From positions 1 to 8,875 of the forward strand of contig JAEWSD010000116.1 of the NCBI GenBank assembly GCA_023398615.1: a stretch of 8,875 nucleotides of DNA, written 5' to 3'. The number at the start of each line of letters is the position of its first letter. The stretch's first letter is position 1. Shown here piece after piece: positions 1 to 7,812 of the stretch. The notes beneath the pieces were generated by a model that saw only the letters and a program-made list of their open reading frames with translations, ran no database searches and was not told the origin of the DNA. Source of the DNA: Bacillota bacterium (GTDB lineage: Bacteria; Bacillota; Clostridia; Lachnospirales; Lachnospiraceae). The position numbers and the translations under genes are program-made.

Positions 1-637
1 CTTCCGTACCGCACCACATATAGACCTTCGGCAAAGGCTTCCCTGATGCTCGAAGTTCTTCGGCCAGGAAGAACAGATCCTTATCACCGCCCTCTACCTT
101 GTCCAAATCTCCGAAGATGCTGCTCCAAAAGCTCTTATCAACATCCTTTCTGATATTAAAGCATATATCTTGGATATCCAGCCCTCCGGATAAGGATGCC
201 ACGGCACCGAAGGTATCGGATGCGGCAAGTCCGAGCTTTAACGCTCCGTAACCGCCCATCGACAAACCGGCGGCAAAGTTTTCTTCTCTTTTGTCAGAAA
301 GGTTATGAAAAAAATTCCTGCATATCTCCGGCAGCTCCCCGGATATAAAGGCCCAATACTTATAGCCGAAGGCGGTATCCGTATACCAGGAAAGATGTAC
401 CGCGGGCATTACTACCGCAATCCCCATCTCACTGACATAACGCTCTATGGAAGTCCTTCTCTGCCATATGGTATGATCGTCGCTCATGCCGTGAAGCAGG
501 TAAAGGACAGGTATTTTTCCGTCCTTCTTCTCCCCTTCCATTCCGATCTGTCCGCGTGTCTTTTCAGGCAGGATCACATCCATCTGCATGCACATGCCCA
601 GGACACCGGAGAAAAAATTAACATGTAATAAAGCCAC
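1..637 (-). CDS. EstA-type (tributyrin esterase) alpha/beta hydrolase, 3' truncated by window edge
   Basis: This is a serine esterase of the EstA / esterase D-like family (COG0627), which hydrolyses short-chain acyl esters and probably acts in the cytosol since no signal peptide is visible. The 212 visible residues contain the oxyanion-region motif LLHGM (47-51), the nucleophile elbow GLSMGG with catalytic Ser126, and end in WCGTE. In the family an Asp of the catalytic triad normally follows at that point, so it and the terminal His lie outside the window. The family is about 260 residues long, so roughly 50 are missing. I chose the GTG start at 637 because AGGAGG (645-650) lies 7 nt upstream; an in-frame ATG at 655 lies inside the -10 element and has no ribosome binding site. 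A consensus promoter directly precedes the gene, so it can be expressed independently of the radical SAM gene upstream. The family call is secure; the natural substrate is unknown. Confidence 0.88.
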   Translation of the reverse strand, partial: MALLHVNFFSGVLGMCMQMDVILPEKTRGQIGMEGEKKDGKIPVLYLLHGMSDDHTIWQRRTSIERYVSEMGIAVVMPAVHLSWYTDTAFGYKYWAFISGELPEICRNFFHNLSDKREENFAAGLSMGGYGALKLGLAASDTFGAVASLSGGLDIQDICFNIRKDVDKSFWSSIFGDLDKVEGGDKDLFFLAEELRASGKPLPKVYMWCGTE

Positions 638-644
638 CTTATAA

Positions 645-650
645 CCTCCT
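645..650 (-). promoter_or_regulatory. Ribosome binding site of the esterase gene
   Basis: A perfect AGGAGG lies 7 nt before the GTG at 637 and decides that start over the in-frame ATG further upstream. Confidence 0.8.
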
Positions 651-653
651 GTC

Positions 654-683
654 ATTATAAATTATTTAGGACCAGAGTGTCAA
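654..683 (-). promoter_or_regulatory. Consensus sigma-A promoter of the esterase gene
   Basis: The minus strand reads TTGACA (678-683), an 18-nt spacer, then TATAAT (654-659); both hexamers match the housekeeping consensus exactly. Transcription would start about 7 nt downstream, which gives a leader of only about 10 nt and puts the Shine-Dalgarno sequence at the very 5' end of the mRNA. An inverted repeat (674-694) covers the -35 hexamer and could be an operator. Confidence 0.72.
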
Positions 684-694
684 AAGACCACTCT
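674..694 (-). repeat. Inverted repeat overlapping the esterase -35 element
   Basis: The arms AGAGT and ACTCT enclose a GTC-TTTT-GAC hairpin (minus strand), giving eight base pairs with one bulged base. It lies between the radical SAM stop codon and the esterase, and covers the -35 hexamer (678-683). No T-tract follows on the minus strand, so a terminator is unlikely. A repressor site is possible but unproven. Confidence 0.45.
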
Positions 695-708
695 AATCTC
701 TTTAATAA

Positions 709-1629
709 TTACCAGACCCCTTCCCCGTCAAATTCCGGGATAAAGCTTTCCGATGCGGTATCTCCTTCCTGGATAAAACCGTTCTCCACCCCCAAGCCGA
801 TGGCATAATCAACCAATTCGTCATACTCTCTTTCTGTAATCCGGCGGTTGATTTCAGGGTAGCTCCCGACATGTTCCATAGGCGTATACTGATTCATAAT
901 GCTGATATAGATACTGTCTCCAAAGGTTTCATAAAGGTACCTGATAATATTTTTCGAATCCTTAAGATAACCGGGCAAGGCAAGATGCCGTACGATAACA
1001 CCTTTCCTCAGTATCCCCCTGCCGTCAAAAACAGGCTTTCCGACCTGCCGGACCATTTCGGAAATTGCCGCCGATGCATACGTAAAGTAATTCCCGCAGT
1101 TCGAATACCTGTCAGCCGGTTCCTTATCCATATATTTCAGGTCCGGCAGATAGATATCAACACAGCCGTCAAGCAGTGCAAGCGATTCTGTCTTTTCATA
1201 GCCGCTGCTGTTATAAACAACAGGCAGCTTAAAGCCGTTCTCCCCGGCCAGCCGTATCGCTTCTGCGATCTGCGGTATATAATGGCCGGGAGTAACAAGG
1301 TTGATGTTATTTGCATTTTTCTCCTGCAGCTCCAGAAATATTTCCGCAAGCCGCTTTATTGATATCACTTTCCCTGCCCTTCCCATCGCTATATTATGAT
1401 TCTGACAATAAACGCAACCCACGGCACAGCCGGAGAAGAAAACAGTTCCGGAACCTTCCTCACCCGAAATACAGGGTTCTTCCCAATAATGAAGCGCTGC
1501 ACGGGCAACCGCTAAATCTTCCGTCTCCCTGCAATACCCCTTCTGACCCCCGGTGCGATCGACGTGGCATTCCCTCGGACACAGGACGCAGTCCCGTAAC
1601 AGCTGTCTGTTCCTATATGACCTTTCCAT
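709..1629 (-). CDS. PflX-like radical SAM protein (COG1313)
   Basis: This 306-residue protein belongs to the PflX branch of pyruvate formate-lyase-activating-enzyme-like radical SAM proteins. The radical SAM motif C-x3-C-x2-C is intact (Cys68, Cys72, Cys75, in GCAVGCVYC) and should bind the 4Fe-4S cluster that cleaves S-adenosylmethionine. An N-terminal cysteine group (Cys14, Cys17, Cys21, Cys33) is typical of this branch and may hold another metal centre. NLVTPGHY and YLPDLKYMD are further PflX-like hallmarks. Length is normal and there is no signal peptide. The family's substrate is not established; activation of a glycyl radical enzyme is suggested only by homology. The ATG at 1629 lies 5 nt after the TAA of the ATPase-HEPN gene, and its weak purine-rich ribosome binding site lies inside that gene's last codons, so the two are probably translationally coupled. 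Whether it takes part in the ATPase-HEPN system is open. Confidence 0.87.
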   Translation of the reverse strand: MERSYRNRQLLRDCVLCPRECHVDRTGGQKGYCRETEDLAVARAALHYWEEPCISGEEGSGTVFFSGCAVGCVYCQNHNIAMGRAGKVISIKRLAEIFLELQEKNANNINLVTPGHYIPQIAEAIRLAGENGFKLPVVYNSSGYEKTESLALLDGCVDIYLPDLKYMDKEPADRYSNCGNYFTYASAAISEMVRQVGKPVFDGRGILRKGVIVRHLALPGYLKDSKNIIRYLYETFGDSIYISIMNQYTPMEHVGSYPEINRRITEREYDELVDYAIGLGVENGFIQEGDTASESFIPEFDGEGVW

Positions 1630-1634
1630 ATCTT

Positions 1635-3446
1635 TTATACCCTGTCCTCATAATTCTCCGTTAAGGAGAGCAGTTCCTCACAATAGTTTCCGGCGCGCTC
1701 CTTTTCCTTTTCCGTCAGACATTCCCTGTAAAAATGCGCCAATGGATTGCGGACCCTATTCAAAAGATCAAACTTTTCCTTTAGCAGCAGCTTACTGCTG
1801 TCTTCAAAGAATCTATTCATGCCTTTAACGGAGGAATTGATTCTGAGCGCGTCGTCCGTATCCACGGTGATATCGCAGCTGTCCCAGTAAAAGCTTAAGA
1901 TATTCCAAAGCCCGTCAAAAGATATCATATCCACAATACGTTTTGCGGCAAGCTCGTGATGATCCCTGTAAGCATTCTTTAGATACCGGAAAGCGGCGTC
2001 AAAGTTCAAAAACCAGGAATATCTGTCATGATTTATCAATACCCTTTTTTTGAATTCCGAATACATGACATTTTCATATTCAAAATGAAACCGGTAATCT
2101 CCGTTATTATAATCAAGATTCGACGTCCCGGCGTATCGCTTCAGGAAGGACTGATGAATGATGTCCCGCAGCCGTTTTTCCAGCCTGCCCATTGCCGGCC
2201 AGATATCCTCCTTATCCTTTGTCCAGTACTCCTTCATTACCTTCAGCAGGGCTTCATTCATCGGCTTTACTCTGCGGATATTGTCTCCCTGCAAAGCTTC
2301 CGTAAGGAAGCCGTTACCGCCCTCCGGAAGAATAACATAACCCAAATTACCAAGATCATTAATATCACCGTTTGTTATGTAGCGCTGTCCGCAGAACAGT
2401 TCCTTTAATTTATAGAAGCAGTTTGCTTTTTCCGCTTTTTCTCCGGCCGGTATCGAATGGCTGTCGCCTACGTCCGTTTCCTTCATAAGCTTGATCAGCT
2501 CGCCGAAATACTGCGACACCGCATTCTGGTTTTTCACATAGATACTGTCCATATCAGTACTCTCATTTACACACATTTCCCAGCCGAACAGGGAAAGAAG
2601 ATACGGTGAGTTGCCGCAGTAATAATGTAATTTCTCCCTTTCTTCCTCGTTTAAAACTACATAGTAATTCTCGATTGCCTGTTCATACTCCTTCAGTTCC
2701 TGTTGATTAAAACCGCCTAACGCCATCGGTCTGAACTTATCGAAATAAACAGAGCTTCCCAGGGATTTCGTCTCCAGATCTCTGACACTCCTGCGGCTTG
2801 ACAGCAAAAACGTGATTTTATAGGTTTCATAGTTATCTTTTATGCTGTTTATATATTGGAAATACGCCGCCTGTTTTCCGAATACATCTCCGATATAGTC
2901 AAAGGTGTCTATGAATAACAGGAGCCGGTATTTCGATTTTGCCAGCTTTTCAAACAGCGCCTCACAAACATCCGTAAAATCGGCGCCGTATTCCCGTACC
3001 GCGAAGAAAGCTTCGAATTCCTCACGGTAAAGCTGAGCAAAGAATTCCTCGGCCTTTTCCTTAGCCTTACGTTTTGTCTCACCGCCCAGAATATATCTTG
3101 CGGTAAAATCGCCGATCATTTCTTTTTTTAATTCCGATATAATATTACGCCACAATCCGATAAAATCCATTCCGTTTTTCAAAAGTTCCACCCGTACAAT
3201 CAACAGGTTCTCTTTCATCGGATGCCCGTTTTGAATCCGTTCATATTTTTCCTGCAGGTATTTATCCAGCGTATAATGAATGAGAGAGGATTTGCCGCAT
3301 TTCTTGTAGCCATGAAGGGCTATGCTGTCGTACTGCTGCAAATCATTTTCAAGACATATCGTCGTAATTTCCTTAATATAATAATCCCTTCCGATAAATG
3401 CATTGCCTTTCGCAATCGACGTAGGATTTGCTATTGTTTTATCCAT
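1635..3446 (-). CDS. STAND-type P-loop ATPase with C-terminal HEPN-like RNase domain
   Basis: This 603-residue protein appears to be a switch ATPase carrying a predicted RNase effector. Visible elements in order: an FIGR box (17-20) that opens STAND/AAA-type modules; Walker A GYKKCGKSS (46-54); Walker B LLLFIDTFD (175-183); a sensor-like strand ending in SSRRS (216-220); a helix cap GNSPYLL (278-284); a winged-helix-like region (about 343-408); and a C-terminal helical domain (about 418-598). That last domain begins with LEKRLRDII and contains RNPLAH, an R-x4-H motif with Arg566 and His571. Start and motif placement resemble Swt1-type HEPN domains. HEPN proteins are known RNases in toxin-antitoxin, abortive-infection and CRISPR systems. 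I chose the ATG at 3446 because AAAGGAG lies 8 nt upstream; an in-frame ATG at 3503 overlaps the upstream gene and lacks a ribosome binding site. The gene starts 38 nt after the large ATPase gene ends. ATPase assignment is secure, HEPN likely, the antiviral role inferred. Confidence 0.85.
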   Translation of the reverse strand: MDKTIANPTSIAKGNAFIGRDYYIKEITTICLENDLQQYDSIALHGYKKCGKSSLIHYTLDKYLQEKYERIQNGHPMKENLLIVRVELLKNGMDFIGLWRNIISELKKEMIGDFTARYILGGETKRKAKEKAEEFFAQLYREEFEAFFAVREYGADFTDVCEALFEKLAKSKYRLLLFIDTFDYIGDVFGKQAAYFQYINSIKDNYETYKITFLLSSRRSVRDLETKSLGSSVYFDKFRPMALGGFNQQELKEYEQAIENYYVVLNEEEREKLHYYCGNSPYLLSLFGWEMCVNESTDMDSIYVKNQNAVSQYFGELIKLMKETDVGDSHSIPAGEKAEKANCFYKLKELFCGQRYITNGDINDLGNLGYVILPEGGNGFLTEALQGDNIRRVKPMNEALLKVMKEYWTKDKEDIWPAMGRLEKRLRDIIHQSFLKRYAGTSNLDYNNGDYRFHFEYENVMYSEFKKRVLINHDRYSWFLNFDAAFRYLKNAYRDHHELAAKRIVDMISFDGLWNILSFYWDSCDITVDTDDALRINSSVKGMNRFFEDSSKLLLKEKFDLLNRVRNPLAHFYRECLTEKEKERAGNYCEELLSLTENYEDRV

Positions 3447-3454
3447 TGTGTCAT

Positions 3455-3461
3455 CTCCTTT
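3455..3461 (-). promoter_or_regulatory. Ribosome binding site of the ATPase-HEPN gene
   Basis: AAAGGAG on the minus strand lies 8 nt before the ATG at 3446. It favours that start over the in-frame ATG at 3503, which would add 19 residues and overlap the upstream gene. Confidence 0.72.
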
Positions 3462-3484
3462 AGCAGCCTTAATAGAGTTTCTGT

Positions 3485-6400
3485 CTACAGTCTCCTCAGC
3501 CATTCGCCGTATAACTTAACCTTGATGCCGTACCTGCCGGTTTTCGCATTGCGGATGATTACCTTGCGATCGGCAAGATGCTTAAGCAGAACTTTCCGGC
3601 GTTCGGGAGTAAAGCCGGTAATGTCCTCCTCCCTGCACGCTCCTCCGGCCGCTTTCGCTATCTGCTTCAATAAGGTTTTATTATCCTCCGGCCTGCCGGC
3701 ATCCTCCACATCACTGTCATCACCATGAAAAGCATTAAACAGCACCTCTATGTCGGCACGGGATAACAGCCGGTCCATTGCACCGTTAATTTCCAGCTCC
3801 GTCACCTGTACCCTTTTCGTCTCGTTTAAGCAGTCCATAAGCTTATCAAGGAAGTTCATGCCGATGAAAGCGTTTCCTGCGGTAAGCTCCATAAATCTTC
3901 TTACGGCCGATTCGCCTGCCGGATGATTATATTCGGCACGCACCGCACCTGCCTTTACCAAAGGAGCATTCGCCATCATTTCTCTCACCGCCTCTTCCGA
4001 CAGGTAGGTAACCTCATAGATATTCATACTGGCAAAGGCATTGCCGTACTCCTTGATAAATTTCGGCATATAATCCTGTCCGACAACAATCGCGGAGATT
4101 GCCGAGGTACCGATAAACGATTTCCAGAATTCCATAAAACCCGCACGAATTCTTCCCTGATTCAGCCAGATAAACAGCTTCGAGAATTCGTCGGCAATCA
4201 GGAATACATTATACTCTTTACCAAGCGGCCTGCTTCTTAAATAATCGCTGAAGGTATCATAGAATTCCAGAAAGTCACTCCACACCTCTTCTTTTTCTTT
4301 GGAAGCCAGGAGCGGAATCTCCAATCCTTTGTCTTCCATATCCCCGCTAAGCTCCGGCAGCCGCTTTAGCTCACGCCGCAGCTTGTTAAGGATTGTCTTT
4401 AAAAAGTCAATCTCGAAATTCTCATCAAGGAAGGAGGATATTTCTCCGGCATCGATAATAATGGTATCCGGAAAGTGTTTCAGCTTCGCCGTCAGATGAA
4501 ATTTAACGGAGGATTTCCCGGTGCGTTTCTGACCATACAAGACAATAGTTTTCCCGTAAACGGCCCGGCCGGCTCCGTAAGGTTCCAGCTGTTCCAGGAT
4601 ATCTCCGATCAGTTCCTTTCTGCCGAAAAACATGGATTCCTCCCGTACCGCACTTCCGCCGGCGTAATATTTATACGGGTTGCTGATGGCAGTAAACTCC
4701 TCTTTTAGAATGTTAAGCAGCCGCACATCCGTATAGTTAACCTCAATCTGATTATTTACGGAGGTATTAAAGGAATATTTTAAACCGATGCCAAATGACA
4801 GGTGCACCCCTTCAATGTTCGTAAGCTTTACCATAAAGACCGCTCCGCCTCCGCTGTTTAAATTGATACTCCGCTCATCCTGGATTACCTGACACCCTTT
4901 CCCGCCGTCAACCAGCACATCAAACAGCTGAAGCTTTACATTACGGGCATTCTGGCAGCCTTCCTCATTGCTTACATAGATTCTCAGATAAACGGTACCG
5001 GGTTCCGTTTCATATAAACGGTCCCCGTCGGCTACATAGCAGCGTATCCTTGGATATTTCGACCTGTCCCGGTACAGTTCGTTTAATTTGACTTCCGCTT
5101 CCTCTCTTACCTTCCTCATAGCCGGTATGAGCATATAGGAACAGGCGGTCGGCATTCTGCCGATATCGTCTGCCAGCTGGTTTAATTCCCGTATTGCTAT
5201 CTCAAGGACATTTATCCTTCTGATATCGGATATACTGTTAAAGCCTATGATGTCTTCCATGACAGCCGTCAGTAATTCATACCGGCGCCTGTCACTTTCC
5301 AGCATGTATTTACTGAACACTTCCCCGGTTTTCAGCTTCTTTTGGGTAAGTGCAAGCCCTTCTACGGTGAAACTGAACCCTTTTTCAAGCTCGGATATAC
5401 CGGTTATAAAGTTTTCCTTTCCGTTGCGGTACTGTTCCAGAACAATGCCGAAGCCTGCTTCCAGCTCCTCCCGGGATACGCATGCTTCGGGAAGCCCGCT
5501 ATATAATTTGCGCAGGGATTCGTATACCTTCTCAATCAGAGGGATATTCCCGGGAATAAAAATACTTTTAAAAATTTTATTTCTGATGCTTTCATATTTT
5601 TTTACGGTCCTGGTCGACTGAAAGGTATCCAGTATCCCAAGCATGGACGGAATAAGGCTGTCCGTATCCTTATTGCCGAGATCGATATTTACAATGGAAT
5701 TACCAAATCCCTCCAGCCTATCATACCGGTCATTCCAATTCGACCTGGTCGCAAGATGTGTCAGGATGATCTGCACCACGGAATTATCCCATATGTATTC
5801 AAAGCAGGAAAAATTGATGCACTCAAGATAGAACGTCCTTGCCATATCCAGATACAGACCGTCATTGTCCAGACGGATATTATCGCCTCTTCTGGTTAAA
5901 TACTTGGCAATATTGGGGCAAAAGGTCCTGTTGATGTTTACACCTTTTAATTCCCCTTTTTGAATTAAGTCATAATACATCCTGCCGCAGTAAAGCAGGT
6001 ATTCCTCCGGAGTAAGCGGACAGTCCGGCTCCTTCTCACCTCCGGATGGAAGTATTGCTTTTACCAAATCGGCCTTTCCCGCAAACCGACCCTTTTCATC
6101 AAGCGGAACCTCATAGCCGCGTATTCCGGCCGGGAGTCTGCAGCCTTCCAGAATGTCTGTAACCAGGCCGGATATCCTGCAGTGAAATAAATCATCTCCG
6201 TTATACAGGCTGAAAGCCGTCTCATCCGATTCAATGATTGCTTTTGCCCTTCCGTACAACTCAAGTTCAATATCAATGTTCTTTTCATCGATATTCCTGA
6301 GACGTTTTGCAATATCGGCGGTATACATCATCAGGCAGCTGTTCACAAACTGCCCGCTTTTACCGTCCGCCAGCTGAGGATTCTCCCTTACCGTCTCAAT

Positions 6401-7738
6401 ATAACGTACATATTTATCCACCAGCTCTTTATCACGGCCTTTATTATCGATACCGTTACAATATTCCAGATAACTAACGGCATTCGATATGCCTTGCAGG
6501 AACTTCTGGACAGTTGGTGCTTCATCAATTGCCTCTTTCAGAATACCGTAAGCCCATTCTTCGTCATAGAGCTTGCTTAACACGATCTTTACCTGGCTGT
6601 CCAGATAGGTTTCCCGCTTAATATGAGCTTTCTCCCTTTCCAGCAGACCTCTCACTTCATCCAGTCTTTCCCGCTTCGTATCATCCTTCGCCCTCAATGC
6701 CAGAACCAGTAATTTCTCAATCAGTTCACATATTCTGGGCTCCCTGTTATCTTCCTGCAGCAGCCTGTGTATCGACAGATAGGCTTCCTGATCCTTATCA
6801 TTGCCCTTTCTCATCATCCATTCATTGATAAGATTCACCTGTTCATCCAATGCCCTGTACTTCTTTTCCAAAATGAGAATATTTTTCGCCTTTTCATCGT
6901 TGGCGGTATCCGCTTTCGTTACCTTCACGGCACACTCCTGTGGTCCGCTGCCGTTCTCAAATCTGCCGATCTCAAACATTAACAGGCTGTCCCGGAAGAA
7001 TTCGGCATGTCCGGCATAATTCCCAAACCTTTTCAGCAGGTCACTGTCCAGGATATTAGCTGCAATAAGCCTGTACTTGGTAACCGTACCGTCTTCCATG
7101 CGGCATCTGATTACACCGACATTCTTAAGCGGATTATTACTGTATAAAAACCCGTAATACTTCCTGCTCTCCTCCTGCTCCGTATCCGAAGGAAATCCCT
7201 CCGTGCCCTTCTCTGCCGATGTGGATGCGCTCCCGTTAAGGTAGAACCGGGCAGTTTCATCATGAAGGAGGTCGGCGGGAATAATATAGTCCGCACCAAA
7301 GCTGTTCCCCTCCGGATTGATCCGTTTCAATTTAAATTTTACAAGAGTTTTCTCCAGGTAGTCCTTATCATATTCGTTATACCTGTCGGCCAGCTCCTGA
7401 TTCCTGATATTAAACGCTTTAAACTTATACTGCATGGTATCGTTGCAGCACCGGATGATTCCTAGTTCATCCCCGTTGCGTATTATTTTCTTTTCGATAA
7501 TGAAACCATAGTATTCCTCGGTCTCACCGGCCCGTTTCCGAACTCCCTGTTCCGGCTTTTGAACTTCCTTCATTAATATGTACGCCAGCGGCCAGCTTTC
7601 CCCATTCTCTGACGCAAGGCAGATAAAATCCTTCTCAATCCCCGTGACCCGTCCCGTTTTCGTACTTCCGTCAATAATAACGGCCCGTATATAGTCTCCG
7701 ATCTTAATATCTCTTTCAAATTGGTACCTGATGTCCAT
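3485..7738 (-). CDS. Very large STAND-like ATPase with N-terminal SH3/Sm-like and tandem cold-shock-like domains
   Basis: This 1417-residue protein is a multidomain P-loop NTPase, probably cytosolic, with no signal peptide or membrane segment. Residues 10-60 look like an SH3/Sm-like beta-barrel. Two related cold-shock/OB-like repeats follow (about 76-155 and 194-277), each with YYGF, then G-(I/V)-IRC, then a Y-(K/R)-(F/L) strand. Residues 280-890 are mostly helical, solenoid-like and unassigned. Residues 897-1008 form a probable beta-sandwich. The ATPase module has NPY (1020-1022), FFGR (1037-1040), Walker A GQKRTGKS (1069-1076), Walker B VFLIADE (1178-1184), a sensor-like strand ending VVGQD, and TAGNAFIG (1286-1293); a winged helix closes the protein (about 1353-1417). 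The ATG at 7738 is preferred, with GGACGGGG upstream; a GTG at 7747 would add three residues. It lies 38 nt upstream of the ATPase-HEPN gene and is probably co-transcribed with it. No catalytic effector domain is visible, so a sensor or regulator role is inferred. Confidence 0.82.
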   Translation of the reverse strand: MDIRYQFERDIKIGDYIRAVIIDGSTKTGRVTGIEKDFICLASENGESWPLAYILMKEVQKPEQGVRKRAGETEEYYGFIIEKKIIRNGDELGIIRCCNDTMQYKFKAFNIRNQELADRYNEYDKDYLEKTLVKFKLKRINPEGNSFGADYIIPADLLHDETARFYLNGSASTSAEKGTEGFPSDTEQEESRKYYGFLYSNNPLKNVGVIRCRMEDGTVTKYRLIAANILDSDLLKRFGNYAGHAEFFRDSLLMFEIGRFENGSGPQECAVKVTKADTANDEKAKNILILEKKYRALDEQVNLINEWMMRKGNDKDQEAYLSIHRLLQEDNREPRICELIEKLLVLALRAKDDTKRERLDEVRGLLEREKAHIKRETYLDSQVKIVLSKLYDEEWAYGILKEAIDEAPTVQKFLQGISNAVSYLEYCNGIDNKGRDKELVDKYVRYIETVRENPQLADGKSGQFVNSCLMMYTADIAKRLRNIDEKNIDIELELYGRAKAIIESDETAFSLYNGDDLFHCRISGLVTDILEGCRLPAGIRGYEVPLDEKGRFAGKADLVKAILPSGGEKEPDCPLTPEEYLLYCGRMYYDLIQKGELKGVNINRTFCPNIAKYLTRRGDNIRLDNDGLYLDMARTFYLECINFSCFEYIWDNSVVQIILTHLATRSNWNDRYDRLEGFGNSIVNIDLGNKDTDSLIPSMLGILDTFQSTRTVKKYESIRNKIFKSIFIPGNIPLIEKVYESLRKLYSGLPEACVSREELEAGFGIVLEQYRNGKENFITGISELEKGFSFTVEGLALTQKKLKTGEVFSKYMLESDRRRYELLTAVMEDIIGFNSISDIRRINVLEIAIRELNQLADDIGRMPTACSYMLIPAMRKVREEAEVKLNELYRDRSKYPRIRCYVADGDRLYETEPGTVYLRIYVSNEEGCQNARNVKLQLFDVLVDGGKGCQVIQDERSINLNSGGGAVFMVKLTNIEGVHLSFGIGLKYSFNTSVNNQIEVNYTDVRLLNILKEEFTAISNPYKYYAGGSAVREESMFFGRKELIGDILEQLEPYGAGRAVYGKTIVLYGQKRTGKSSVKFHLTAKLKHFPDTIIIDAGEISSFLDENFEIDFLKTILNKLRRELKRLPELSGDMEDKGLEIPLLASKEKEEVWSDFLEFYDTFSDYLRSRPLGKEYNVFLIADEFSKLFIWLNQGRIRAGFMEFWKSFIGTSAISAIVVGQDYMPKFIKEYGNAFASMNIYEVTYLSEEAVREMMANAPLVKAGAVRAEYNHPAGESAVRRFMELTAGNAFIGMNFLDKLMDCLNETKRVQVTELEINGAMDRLLSRADIEVLFNAFHGDDSDVEDAGRPEDNKTLLKQIAKAAGGACREEDITGFTPERRKVLLKHLADRKVIIRNAKTGRYGIKVKLYGEWLRRL

Positions 7739-7764
7739 GCCTTGCACCCCGTCCTATCCGGATT

Positions 7765-7803
7765 ATTCTACTCAATCTTACCATATCCGACGGCATAATA
7801 CCA
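7765..7803 (-). promoter_or_regulatory. Putative promoter region of the ATPase / ATPase-HEPN operon
   Basis: The only intergenic space upstream of the operon lies after the azoR terminator. The minus strand contains an extended -10 motif TGGTATTAT (7795-7803), which needs no good -35 and would give a leader of about 50 nt. A second candidate -10, TAGAAT (7765-7770), lacks a convincing -35 partner. The terminator upstream means the operon needs its own promoter. The exact site is uncertain. Confidence 0.38.
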
Positions 7804-7812
7804 CATCAATGC

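Noticed and set aside
305..628. Plus-strand open frame of 107 codons
   Set aside because: It lies antisense to the esterase gene, whose catalytic motif and ribosome binding site are convincing; the plus-strand product has no recognisable domain.
674..694. Inverted repeat as terminator of the radical SAM gene
   Set aside because: No T-tract follows on the minus strand and it overlaps a consensus -35 element, so a regulatory site is more plausible.
709..1629. Radical SAM protein as a prokaryotic viperin
   Set aside because: It has the PflX-type N-terminal cysteine group and NLVTPGHY segment, and its cluster motif GCAVGCVYC is not that of viperins.
871..1664. Plus-strand open frames opposite the radical SAM gene
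   Set aside because: They are antisense shadows of a well-conserved radical SAM protein and have low-complexity, arginine- and proline-rich products.
3222..3728. Plus-strand open frame of 168 codons across the ATPase gene junction
   Set aside because: It is antisense to both ATPase genes and has no ribosome binding site or known motif.
3485..7747. GTG at 7747 as start of the large ATPase
   Set aside because: It is only three codons upstream of an ATG and its AGGA is just 4 nt away; the ATG at 7738 is preferred, though the difference is trivial.
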